Assembly (NCBI RefSeq): GCF_026672275.1 | Contig: NZ_JANQCD010000010.1 | Coordinates: 1 to 64,000, forward strand | Source of the DNA: Marinifilum sp. D737 | Lineage (GTDB): Bacteria > Bacteroidota > Bacteroidia > Bacteroidales > Marinifilaceae | Length of the DNA stretch: 64,000 nucleotides | Direction of reading: 5' to 3' | Shown: one piece after another, positions 39,301 to 47,568 of the stretch | How positions within the stretch are numbered: position 1 is the stretch's first letter | Layout of the letters: every line of letters starts with the position of its first letter | The notes under the pieces: model-generated | Database searches by the model: none | The model's input: only the letters and a program-made list of their open reading frames with translations | Told to the model about the DNA's origin: nothing | Program-made: the position numbers and the translations under genes

Positions 39301-39375
39301 GGATCGTTCTTGTGCTTGTAGAAATTGTACCCCTACAATAAAGAGGCATACAAACAGTCCAATAGTTTTTTTCAT
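36373..39375 (-). CDS. susC: SusC-like TonB-dependent transporter (unit 1)
   Basis: 1000 residues. Signal peptide (1-21, LQAQ), carboxypeptidase-regulatory-like domain (about 25-98; SGIVTLAEDGLGVPGASVIVKG), hallmark EVVAIGYGT near 107, plug (about 115-225; GAPGGDIKIRIRGTNSI, LKDASATAIYGSRGANGVI) and barrel ending FNFGINLTF. It imports oligosaccharides with the SusD that follows. It is the first gene of its transcript; the conserved two-block element lies 185-265 bp upstream. The nearby hybrid sensor gene ends 741 bp away on the same strand, the classic order of a regulated sus unit. Confidence 0.97.
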   Translation of the reverse strand: MKKTIGLFVCLFIVGVQFLQAQERSVSGIVTLAEDGLGVPGASVIVKGTSIGTTTNLDGKYVLTVPTAEDILIFSFVGMKTQEVKVGTQQSINVELQADNVGLDEVVAIGYGTMRKSDLTGATSRVSAESIVDIQTPNVSQALQGKLSGVSVQSNSGAPGGDIKIRIRGTNSINGSNAPLVIVDGFIGQSLSDLNPNDIESLEVLKDASATAIYGSRGANGVILVTTKGGKDGKMQVSYNGYMGVQQLANKMDLLDAASYAEVINQKRVQTGGAEEYSAEQIENFKRNGGTDWQDEVYRTALTHNHDLSVSGKKNGFNFLFSGQYLNQEGILKNSNYERFSYRANVDVDLSEKLKMGVRINGILSKDRPHKLSWPNGSISNDAITMEPTLPIYDEEGNYTRSSFATVSNPVADYKEQNHYIDNVKQNINAYFDYQINDKWNVRVSGGYSTRDYVSNMYSSVNLYAGEGDNGRANINNRKEFVWQNTNILTYKNQVGKHKINFTFVNEQTGSKTQASALAVKNFDVENGFYDVSLGKEPLSPSSSFVDWQLMSFLGRLNYVFNNKYLVTLAMRADGSSKFADNHKWGYFPSGSFAWRLSEESFMKDLDFLDNLKLRSSFGVTGSQATAPYQSKGLMSTGVNYPIDGSGVSVGIAPARSNNPFLSWEKTAQVDFGFDLVLFNGKLSLTADYYYKKTKDLLLEVAVPYYTGFKSEFKNLGEVENKGIEFDLGTNHSFGELKWSSNVTVSINRNKVMDLGDSEKIIMGENNALALIQKGKSLGLIYGYKFDGVWQQDQADKAAVYGNKPGDARFVDVNNDKSITADDRTIIGYGYPKWNMGWSNSFTYKNFDMDILFTGTFGNDIKNEVYSRSMGWGNQDPTNVDIQNRWTPENPSNSIPAFSTTYKTSYLDNSSATVEDGSYIRLSNISLGYTFSKSVLKRYNIEKMRVFVSGQNLWTSTDYRGYDPEVNNPGGANNADYLVGFDRAPYPLAKVFNFGINLTF

Positions 39376-40115
39376 TAGATCATAAATTGTTTAGAGCGGT
39401 AGATGGCATCCAAATCATCAATACATAATTTGAATACTTCTCTAACCAGGTTTAGTAAAAGCAAGTCATCACAAATATTCTACTCCCAAAGACAGTTTTT
39501 GAAACCATCAAATCGTTTCCGTCTGCTTAATTTCAGAATATTTGTATAACTTATAGTTTCGCAAACGAATGCATAAATGTATGATCAGTACAAAATGAGC
39601 CTTTATAATTTTGTTCAAAACATTTCCAAAATCATTCGAGAAGCAAAAACAAACCGTTTATAGCCTGATTATTGGATAATTTGAGCATATGGTTGGATAA
39701 TAATGGATGTGGTTTTTCACATAAAAAACAACAATCCTCTTTTAAGATAAACAGCTATTAAAATTATGTTGGTGCTGAAAGCAAGCCTGAACATCGTCTG
39801 AAATAACCAAACAAAACTTCAGAAAAAGAAAAACCGCATTTTTAAAGGCTTGGCAATTACTTCTATTCAAATTACAGCGTCTCCAAGCGAATTTGGCGAT
39901 CACTTTATGCGCATAAGATGTTGTTCACCAAATTACCATTAACTACTTCCCTGCCGTTCTGTTAGGCTTTTTTTGAAATTAAATTTCAATTCCTGATGAT
40001 AAACTGAGTCGGATGAAAACCAGATGTTATACTAAAAGGAAATCCTATTCACCTGTAAAAAGAAAACCCCGTACTCTACAAGAGTGCGGGATTTTCCTTG
40101 AATATCTATTTCAAT
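39376..40115 (-). promoter_or_regulatory. Promoter region of sus unit 1
   Basis: 740 bp without a gene. The two conserved blocks (39560-39582, 39614-39639) shared with the other sus unit lie here. Further upstream, TTGGATAAT occurs twice (39672-39680 and 39693-39701), 21 bp apart, i.e. on the same helix face, as expected for AraC-type sites. A perfect TTGAAATT-A-AATTTCAA palindrome lies at 39973-39989, function unknown. The rest holds nothing I recognise. Confidence 0.65.
40056..40090 (-). terminator. Terminator of the hybrid two-component system gene
   Basis: CCCGTACTCT (40068-40077) pairs with AGAGTGCGGG (40081-40090) with one wobble, followed in the minus direction by TTTTCTTTTT. It lies 25 bp after the gene's stop. 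Confidence 0.88.
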
Positions 40116-43100
40116 CTAATCATTTTCTACCTTAGGATCTTCTCCCTTGGCATACCTCGATGGAGAAATCTTAAAATGATCGCTAAAGCATTTGCTAAAA
40201 TATCGGGGCGTTGTAAAACCTACCGAATAGGCAACCTCAGAAACACTCACGCCCATTTCCGATCGGAGCATTACAGCGGCCTTTTTCAATCGACTACTCA
40301 ATATGAATTCATTCGGAGTTTGCCCTGTAATTCCTTTTATTTTGGCATATAAACTTGTACGGCCCAGGCACATTTCCTGTGCAAACTGGTTGACATCAAA
40401 CTTAGAGTTATCGAGATTCTCTTCAATCACCTTCATGGCCTTCTCCAAAAGCTCAGCATCCAATGAATTGGAAGTAATGTTTCTCACCCCAATACCTGGA
40501 TTTGTTCTGAACTTATCTTGCAGCAAGGCTCTTGATTTGATTAGGTTTTTACATCTCGCCTGAAGCAGTTTCATATTGAAAGGCTTGGTAATGTAATCAT
40601 CGGCACCAATCTCCATTCCTTCAATTTTATATTCCAAGGCATCTTTAGCAGTTAAAAGGATGATTGGAATATGACTTGTATTCAAATCCGTCTTTAATTT
40701 TTCGCACATCTCAGTACCCGTTAATACAGGCATCATCACATCACTAATAATTAGGTCGGGCTGTATTTCAATGGCTTTCTCCAAGCCTTTCTGTCCGTTT
40801 TCAACCCCAATTACCGTGTAATGTTCGGCAAAGGAAGAGCACAACATATCGCGCACTTCAAAATTATCTTCCACGATTAACAAAGTCGGATTTGTTGATA
40901 AGCCAGTTGTTTCAGGCAATTTACTGTCTGATTCCTCCATCTGATCGGCAAGTATTTTTGTATTGGAACTAAGTTCAAATTCGAACTCTTCGTCCCAAAT
41001 AACATTTTCGTCATCGAAATGCTCTTTCCCCTTAGGCAAGTAGACTTCGAAACAAGAACCCTCGTCGGCTTTGCTATCAACCTTTATTTCGCCTCCATGA
41101 AGATCTACAATCCCTTTTGTTAGCGCCAATCCGATTCCTGATCCCAGGTGTTGATGTTTTTGCTGGCTCAAATGGTCAACCTGGTAGAATCGATCAAAAA
41201 TCTTATCCAAATATTCCTCAGGCATTCCTTTTCCAGAGTCCATTACTTTCACAACCACCTGCTTTTCCAGGTTATCCAGCAACAGGTATACAGAGCCTCC
41301 ATCGTCGGTAAATTTAAAGGCATTGGATAGCAAGTTAAACAGTACTTTTTCCAACTGCCTTGCATCGAACCACAATGGAATACTTTGCTGATGACATACC
41401 AATTTAAAACTAATATCTCTTCGTTGTGCATACTCTTTAAAAGAGTCATATATACTATTGGTAAATTCTACGAAATCATGCTCATTTACTCTTAATTTCA
41501 CATAGCCAAGCTCCTGTTTTCTGAACTCCAACAGCTCATCAACCAAGTTCTTCAATCGATAGGAATTCTTAAATGCGACCAAAATTTTGTTGTAGATTTT
41601 GGGAGCGACACCAGATTCATCCAACAGCCCTTCCAATTGCCCGAGGATCAATGTAAGGGGCGTTCTAAACTCGTGAGATATATTGGTAAAGAATCTCAAT
41701 TTTGATTGATTCAACTCTCTGATTCTTTCCTTATCAACCTGCTCCTTTTTCAAATTCTCCTCCAAAATGGCTTTTGAAATTAATACTCGGTTGATGTAGA
41801 TTAAAATACTGGCAACAAATGCCAAATACAGCAAGTAAGCCCACCAGGTATTGTAAAAAGGAGGATCAATTTTAATATCCATTTGTGCCATTGGCCCGTG
41901 TGTACCATCTCGATACACCTCTCTCACCATAAAGGTATAGTCTCTGGGAGGCAAATTGGTATAACTTACAGTTCTTCGGTATCCCGCATCTACCCAGTTT
42001 TCATCAAAACCTTCCATTAAATACTGGTACTGCGATTTGTTTGCCTTTAAGTAGTTGAATGAAGTAAAATCGAAAGAGATTACGCTATGTCTGTGATTTA
42101 GGTTGATTTTCTCAGTAAAAGGCAATGTTTTGCTTAAAATCTCACTCTCATCGCCCACACGTACCACTTTGTTGTTTACTTTCAAGGAAGTAAAATAGAG
42201 AGGATGGCTAATGCTTTGATTTTGCAATTCCTTTTCCCAAAAGGAAACCATACCATGAATTCCGCCAACAAAGACTTCTCCATCTGAAGTAATATACAAT
42301 CCTCTTTCGTTGATTTCACCAAGCGGGAAACCACTTTCGTAGTCGTAAGCTCTGAATACTTCCTCTTCAACGTCGAACTTACTAATCCCTTTACTGGTAG
42401 CAACCCAAAGAAATCCGTATCTCGATTCTGTAATCCCATAAATAAAATCAGACGGCAAGTCATAATTCTTGCTAGAGTATACTTTGAAACTATCATCTTC
42501 GGGCAGATAACGATTCAAGCCTCCACCAGAGGTAGCAATCCAAATTCGTCGCATATGATCCTGGTAGATCTGATAAACGAAATCACTACTTATATTGGCA
42601 TGCTGACTATCTCTTCTGTAATTCTTAAGATCTCCTGACTTTACATCAAAAACACTTAAACCTTTTGTTTCTGAACCAATCCATAATCTGTCATTCTTAT
42701 CGAGTAGCAAAGCAAGGATTTTTTGCCCTACCAGCTGCCTTTGTTCCTCGTCTTCGAAGAAATCAGTAAACCTTTCCGTTATGGGATCGAACAATACCAC
42801 TCCTTGGTTGGTTCCAAGTATTAGTTTCTTTTTATAAGGGATAATAGCTGAAATGATGTTACTAGGGATGGAATATGACTGCTGATCATTTTTTAAATAC
42901 TTTTTTATTCGGCCGGTTTTAATATCCAGAACATTAAGACCTCCCATATGCGTTCCTATCCACAAGCTATTGTCATTATCTAAATATAAACTTTTGGCAT
43001 TGTTGTTTGATAAACTTTTAACACCTTCCCCTTTGGTGATATAGGTAAAACGTTTTTCCTTTCTATCGTAGAAGTTCACACCTCCCCCTTCTGTTGCAAT

Positions 43101-44147
43101 CCACAGATTCTTGTCATCGTCCTCTAACATCGATCCCACAACACGGTAATTGATAGACTTGTTATACTCGGGATCAGCAACAAAATATCTGAATATATTG
43201 GTTTTAGGATTATAGATATTCACCCCACCAAAATAGGTTCCAATCCAAATACTCCCCTCATGGTCGCGAAACATGGTATAGATTGAATTATGACTAAGGG
43301 CATTGGGGTTTTTATCAGACTGGTAATAATTAGAGAACTTCTGACTTTTTGTGTCCAAAACACTAACGCCAAGGAAAGTTCCAATCCAGATTCTCCCTTC
43401 CCGATCTTCTGAAATATCACGAACTACATTGTGAGCTAAGCCTGTATTTTGAGTATGGTGTTGTAATACCTTTTCTTTATAGATTTCATATACCCCATTG
43501 TTCTTTGTTCCTACCCAAATGGTATCTGTTTTACTTTTATAAATACAGGAAACTTCATCTTTTAATATGGTCTTAAGGCTCCCATTGTTCACTTGATTAA
43601 TCAAGAGTCCTTTGTCCTTCATTCCCAAAAAAAGATCTCCATTATCGTCCTCGTAAATCTCAACTACACTGTTCTCTTCTGTATGTATATCCTTAACAGG
43701 AGTAAATTCAGATTTTGTTTCATCTAATCGAAACAATCCGATATCAGTTCCCACCCAAATGTCTTTTTTACCAATGTAAAAGCAATTTACATCCTCATGA
43801 GGGTAGTTAATCAACTCGTCAGTCTCAATGTTATAAGTCGATAAACCTTCCTCTGTTAAGATCCAAATTCGATTTCTGGAATCAAATTGCAGATCCCGGA
43901 TATTATTCCCCAAAATACTATTGGGATTCTCCCTCTCATGACGAAACACATCTATTTCGTAACCATTATACCTGTTCAATCCATCACGTGTCCCAATCCA
44001 CATGGTACCCAGATGATCCTGCTCAAGTGCAGTTACAGATATTTGGGACAAACCATCTTTCAAATCAATATGATCGAAATAGATATCCTGAGCCTGACAA
44101 ATCAAGATCTCCAGCAAAAAAACGAATAGAAGAAAGGTTTTTTTCAT
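40116..44147 (-). CDS. Hybrid two-component system (HTCS) sensor/regulator
   Basis: 1343 residues in one chain: signal peptide (1-19), periplasmic double propeller of Reg_prop repeats (about 25-690; repeated IWIGT/LWIGS), Y_Y_Y domain (about 700-775), transmembrane helix (about 785-805, WWAYLLYLAFVASILIYI), histidine kinase with His825 (NISHEFRTPLTLI), ATPase domain (GSGIGLALTKG), receiver with Asp1136 (PDLIISDVMMP) and AraC-type helix-turn-helix at the C-terminus (VSEVAYSVGFTTPRYFSKCF). Full length for the family. It senses a periplasmic oligosaccharide, in related Bacteroides loci an unsaturated disaccharide made by the lyases, and activates the locus. Likely targets are the two sus units with the shared upstream element; this link is inferred. 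Confidence 0.96.
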   Translation of the reverse strand: MKKTFLLFVFLLEILICQAQDIYFDHIDLKDGLSQISVTALEQDHLGTMWIGTRDGLNRYNGYEIDVFRHERENPNSILGNNIRDLQFDSRNRIWILTEEGLSTYNIETDELINYPHEDVNCFYIGKKDIWVGTDIGLFRLDETKSEFTPVKDIHTEENSVVEIYEDDNGDLFLGMKDKGLLINQVNNGSLKTILKDEVSCIYKSKTDTIWVGTKNNGVYEIYKEKVLQHHTQNTGLAHNVVRDISEDREGRIWIGTFLGVSVLDTKSQKFSNYYQSDKNPNALSHNSIYTMFRDHEGSIWIGTYFGGVNIYNPKTNIFRYFVADPEYNKSINYRVVGSMLEDDDKNLWIATEGGGVNFYDRKEKRFTYITKGEGVKSLSNNNAKSLYLDNDNSLWIGTHMGGLNVLDIKTGRIKKYLKNDQQSYSIPSNIISAIIPYKKKLILGTNQGVVLFDPITERFTDFFEDEEQRQLVGQKILALLLDKNDRLWIGSETKGLSVFDVKSGDLKNYRRDSQHANISSDFVYQIYQDHMRRIWIATSGGGLNRYLPEDDSFKVYSSKNYDLPSDFIYGITESRYGFLWVATSKGISKFDVEEEVFRAYDYESGFPLGEINERGLYITSDGEVFVGGIHGMVSFWEKELQNQSISHPLYFTSLKVNNKVVRVGDESEILSKTLPFTEKINLNHRHSVISFDFTSFNYLKANKSQYQYLMEGFDENWVDAGYRRTVSYTNLPPRDYTFMVREVYRDGTHGPMAQMDIKIDPPFYNTWWAYLLYLAFVASILIYINRVLISKAILEENLKKEQVDKERIRELNQSKLRFFTNISHEFRTPLTLILGQLEGLLDESGVAPKIYNKILVAFKNSYRLKNLVDELLEFRKQELGYVKLRVNEHDFVEFTNSIYDSFKEYAQRRDISFKLVCHQQSIPLWFDARQLEKVLFNLLSNAFKFTDDGGSVYLLLDNLEKQVVVKVMDSGKGMPEEYLDKIFDRFYQVDHLSQQKHQHLGSGIGLALTKGIVDLHGGEIKVDSKADEGSCFEVYLPKGKEHFDDENVIWDEEFEFELSSNTKILADQMEESDSKLPETTGLSTNPTLLIVEDNFEVRDMLCSSFAEHYTVIGVENGQKGLEKAIEIQPDLIISDVMMPVLTGTEMCEKLKTDLNTSHIPIILLTAKDALEYKIEGMEIGADDYITKPFNMKLLQARCKNLIKSRALLQDKFRTNPGIGVRNITSNSLDAELLEKAMKVIEENLDNSKFDVNQFAQEMCLGRTSLYAKIKGITGQTPNEFILSSRLKKAAVMLRSEMGVSVSEVAYSVGFTTPRYFSKCFSDHFKISPSRYAKGEDPKVEND

Positions 44148-44349
44148 AGGTTACAGGTGTTTTTTGACAACAAGATTGAGTCTTTCTTGTTGCAACAAAT
44201 TAAATCATTTCCTAGCGCATTCAAAAATTAAATAGACCGGTATACTTATCTGATATACTGCTATTAAACATTACCACCAACAATTCTCACTTTATCTATT
44301 TAACAGTCTCAAGTTTTACTTGATAAATTCTATTAAATAGATCTAAAAA
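44148..44349 (-). promoter_or_regulatory. Upstream region of the HTCS gene
   Basis: About 200 bp between the HTCS start and the terminator of the MFS operon. No copy of the sus two-block element and no other motif I recognise, which fits constitutive low expression of the sensor. Confidence 0.3.
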
Positions 44350-44388
44350 AAAGGCAAAGTCGATTCCAATGAATGCAACTTTGCCTTT
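44345..44388 (-). terminator. Terminator of the uronate catabolic operon
   Basis: Perfect 11-bp stem AAAGGCAAAGT (44350-44360) and ACTTTGCCTTT (44378-44388), followed in the minus direction by a run of about eight T. It lies 52 bp after the MFS gene. Confidence 0.93.
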
Positions 44389-44440
44389 AACCAAACAGAT
44401 TAACAATTATTCAATCGTCAATTATAAAATTATTGTGAAG

Positions 44441-45760
44441 TTATTCGCTAAGTTGCAAATCCTCGTTCAATGGCTTCAATTTAGGTAACATTAAATGTAT
44501 GATTCCTAGGATTACAAGGTATAGTAAACCTGCAACCAGGAACATCCAGAAATAGAATGAGTTTCCTGAAGAATCCAATCCAGTACCTAAAGCAAAGTCA
44601 ACCAACATACCTGCAATGGCACCAACCATTCCACCTATACCGACTACAGAAGCTACCGCTTTTTTAGGCATTACGTCTGACACAAGGGTAAACAAGTTTG
44701 CCGACCATGCCTGGTGACCTCCAGAAGCCAAGGCGATTAAACTTACTGCAATCCAAACATTGTTCGTTAAAGCAGCAAAGGCAACTGGAGCAATACACAA
44801 AGCACAAATCAATAAAGAAACCTTACGTGCTGCGTTCAAATTCCATCCTCGATTGATAAAGAACTTGGACAAGTATCCACCACCGATACTACCAAAATCA
44901 GCTACCAAATAAATAACTACTAAAGCTCCACCTAATTCTTTAATGCTATCCAATCCAAATTTTTGTTTGAAGAAAATTCCACTCCAAAACATAAAGAAGA
45001 ACCAAACTGCATCGGTAATTTTACCTATAGCAAAAGCCCATGTTTGTCTTAGTGGCAATACACGAGACCATGATAATTTCTCAGCCTCTTTTTCAACATC
45101 TTTGGTTTCGTTATCTTGTAAAATATACTCTAACTCCTCTTTTGATACTTTTGGATGCTCTTCAGGTTTCTTATAAGTTCTCAACCATAGCGTAACCCAG
45201 ATAGCACTAAATGCACCAGTCACTAAAAAGGCAAACTGCCAGTTGTCACCGTTAGAAGCAACTACTAAAGGAATAATAGCAGGAGCCAATACTGCTCCTA
45301 CATTAGAACCTGCATTAAAAATACCTGTAGCAAAAGCACGGTCTTTCTTTGGGAACCACTCAGCAACCGTCTTCACCGCTGCAGGAAAGTTACCAGCTTC
45401 ACCGATACCTAAACCAAATCTGGCACCAATAAAGCCAACCAATGCAAATGCAGGACGCACTGCTGCATGAAGCATACCAAATATACTCCAGATGGCAATA
45501 GATAATGTATATCCAATCTTGGTTCCAAATCGGTCGATTACACCACCCATTGATACCATACCAATTGCATAAGCAGCCTTGAATGCCATATTGATGTACC
45601 CATAATCGGCGTTACTCCAATTGAATTTCTCCATTAAAGTAGGGCCTAATACTCCCATAATACTGCGATCCATATAGTTAATGGTTGTTGCAGCAAAGAG
45701 TAAGGCAAGAATTCTATATCTGTAATTTCCTGCCGGCTTTTCTAAACCTGTTCCACTCAT
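44441..45760 (-). CDS. MFS hexuronate transporter (anion:cation symporter type)
   Basis: 439 residues with about 12 hydrophobic segments. Typical ACS-family features: TTINYMDRSIMGVLGP in the first helix, the GGVIDRFGTKIGY loop between helices 2 and 3, and ARFGLGIGEAGNFPAAVKTVAEWFP. It belongs with ExuT-like carriers, which move hexuronates or unsaturated uronates across the inner membrane with protons. It is the last gene of the DUF4861-kdgK-eda-MFS run, 34 bp after eda. With both GH88s predicted outside the cytoplasm, it is the obvious importer of the released unsaturated uronate. Substrate inferred from context. Confidence 0.88.
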   Translation of the reverse strand: MSGTGLEKPAGNYRYRILALLFAATTINYMDRSIMGVLGPTLMEKFNWSNADYGYINMAFKAAYAIGMVSMGGVIDRFGTKIGYTLSIAIWSIFGMLHAAVRPAFALVGFIGARFGLGIGEAGNFPAAVKTVAEWFPKKDRAFATGIFNAGSNVGAVLAPAIIPLVVASNGDNWQFAFLVTGAFSAIWVTLWLRTYKKPEEHPKVSKEELEYILQDNETKDVEKEAEKLSWSRVLPLRQTWAFAIGKITDAVWFFFMFWSGIFFKQKFGLDSIKELGGALVVIYLVADFGSIGGGYLSKFFINRGWNLNAARKVSLLICALCIAPVAFAALTNNVWIAVSLIALASGGHQAWSANLFTLVSDVMPKKAVASVVGIGGMVGAIAGMLVDFALGTGLDSSGNSFYFWMFLVAGLLYLVILGIIHLMLPKLKPLNEDLQLSE

Positions 45761-45794
45761 ATTAATTTCTTTTAACGAGGTTATTCTCCTCAGG

Positions 45795-46463
45795 TTATCT
45801 CAATTTCTTAATAATTTCGAATGCTTTGGCTGTAGCCTTTTCAATTGCTTCGTAATCGAACGAACCATCTGCTTTTTTAATCATCAGCTGTGATCCCATT
45901 CCTACGCAATGAACTCCTGCATCAAACCAGGCTTTCAAATTCTCCTCATCAGGCTTCACACCTCCTGTTGGCATAATTGATGACCATGGGAAAGGACCTT
46001 TAACAGCCTTAACGAATTCCGGTCCACCAACCTGAGCACCAGGGAAAATTTTCACTACTTCAGCTCCCAGCTCTTCTGCATATGAAATTTCAGTAAGGGA
46101 ACCACAACCAGGAGACCAGGCAACCTTTCTGCGATTACATACTTTTGCCATTTCTGCATTCAGAATTGGAGAAACTACAAAGTTAGCTCCCAACTGAATG
46201 TACAATGAAGTTGTTCCTGCATCAATAACAGAACCAACACCCATCATCATTTCAGGACATTCTTTAGCTGCCCATTTATTTAGCTCTGCAAAAATTTCAT
46301 GAGCGTAATCACCACGATTCACGAACTCAAATAATCTTGCACCACCATTGTAGCAGGCCTTAACCACCTGCTTACACACTTCTATATCTTTGTGAAAGAA
46401 AACAGGAATCATTCCTGTCTCTTTCATCTTTAAAGCAACTTCTATTCTAGTAAACCTTGCCAT
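45795..46463 (-). CDS. eda: 2-keto-3-deoxy-6-phosphogluconate aldolase
   Basis: 222 residues from the ATG at 46463; the open frame begins three codons earlier with TTG. It splits KDPG into pyruvate and glyceraldehyde-3-phosphate in the cytoplasm. Class I aldolase TIM barrel: Lys138 in VVKIFPGAQVGG is the Schiff-base lysine, FEFVNRG near residue 45 holds the general acid/base Glu, GVGSVIDAGT follows the E. coli GAGT motif, and MPTGGV forms the phosphate site. Length agrees with the family. It follows kdgK by 40 bp and catalyses the last step of the unsaturated uronate route encoded here. Confidence 0.95.
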   Translation of the reverse strand: MARFTRIEVALKMKETGMIPVFFHKDIEVCKQVVKACYNGGARLFEFVNRGDYAHEIFAELNKWAAKECPEMMMGVGSVIDAGTTSLYIQLGANFVVSPILNAEMAKVCNRRKVAWSPGCGSLTEISYAEELGAEVVKIFPGAQVGGPEFVKAVKGPFPWSSIMPTGGVKPDEENLKAWFDAGVHCVGMGSQLMIKKADGSFDYEAIEKATAKAFEIIKKLR

Positions 46464-46503
46464 TCCAATCAATTAGTAATTAATAATGAACAATTAATAA
46501 TAG

Positions 46504-47544
46504 CTAGCGAGCTACACGTCCTGAAGCATCACCGTCCATTAGTTTCTCAACTTCTTCAACAGTTACCTGGTTGTAATCACCATAGATGGTATGTTTCAAA
46601 CAAGAAGCTGCTACAGCAAAATTCAAGGCTTTCTGATCATCATTTGGCCATGTAAGCAATCCGTAAATCAATCCACCCATGAATGAATCACCACCACCAA
46701 CACGGTCTACAATGTGTGTAATCTGGTAAGTATTGTTGGCTTTGAACAATTCCTTTCCATCATACAAAACTCCCGACCATGAGTTATGGTTTGCATTGAT
46801 TGATCCACGTAAAGTTGTAATTACCTTTTTACAACGAGGGAATTGCTTCATGATTTGCTGAGAAACAGAAAGGTAAGCATCAGCTTCTACGTGACCTCCT
46901 GTTACATCAACACCTTCTGGGTGTATTCCCAACACCATGGCTGCATCTTCTTCGTTACCCAGAACAACATCGGTACCAGCAACCAGCTCAGGCATTACTT
47001 CACCAGCTGATTTACCATACTTCCAAAGATTCTTACGATAATTCAAATCACAAGAAACGGTAATTCCTCTTTCGTTTGCGGCTTTAATCGCCTCCAAACA
47101 AACATCAGCTGCGCCTTGCGAAATTGCAGGAGTAATACCTGTCCAGTGAAACCAACTTACCCCTTCAAATACTTTCCCCCAATCGATCATTCCTTTCTCG
47201 ATTTGAGAAATTGCAGAGTGTGCGCGATCGTAAACCACTTTACTACCGCGGCTTACAGCTCCGGTTTCCAAAAAGTAGATTCCCAAACGATCACCACCAT
47301 AAATGATATCATCAGTGTTTACACCATATTTTTTCAAATCCATTTCACAAGCACGTGCAATGTCGTTCTTTGGTAAACGAGTCACAAAGCTCGATTCAAT
47401 ACCATAGTTTGCCAAAGAAACAGCCACGTTCGCTTCACCTCCACCATATGTAGCAGTAAACGATGATGCCTGTGAAAATCTTTCATATCCCGGTGTTGCC
47501 AATCGCAACATGATCTCTCCAAAAGTAATTACCTTATTACTCAT
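46504..47544 (-). CDS. kdgK: 2-keto-3-deoxygluconate kinase (PfkB family)
   Basis: 346 residues. It phosphorylates KDG to KDPG with ATP. PfkB fold: the GGGEANVAVSLANYG motif near residue 35 and the ATP/catalytic signature DRVGGGDSFMGGLIYG with catalytic Asp286. VYDRAHSAI and WFHWTGITPAIS are typical of KDG kinases, whose substrate carboxylate is bound by such Tyr/Arg residues. It lies between eda and the DUF4861 gene, in the order of the pathway. A close fructo- or ribokinase is unlikely given the neighbours. Confidence 0.94.
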   Translation of the reverse strand: MSNKVITFGEIMLRLATPGYERFSQASSFTATYGGGEANVAVSLANYGIESSFVTRLPKNDIARACEMDLKKYGVNTDDIIYGGDRLGIYFLETGAVSRGSKVVYDRAHSAISQIEKGMIDWGKVFEGVSWFHWTGITPAISQGAADVCLEAIKAANERGITVSCDLNYRKNLWKYGKSAGEVMPELVAGTDVVLGNEEDAAMVLGIHPEGVDVTGGHVEADAYLSVSQQIMKQFPRCKKVITTLRGSINANHNSWSGVLYDGKELFKANNTYQITHIVDRVGGGDSFMGGLIYGLLTWPNDDQKALNFAVAASCLKHTIYGDYNQVTVEEVEKLMDGDASGRVAR

Positions 47545-47568
47545 CTCTATCTATCTTTTCCTTATTAT

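Noticed and set aside
25670-39375. Two sus units as a recent tandem duplication
   Set aside because: SusC, SusD and accessory genes are strongly diverged and the gene content differs; only the promoter blocks are nearly alike.
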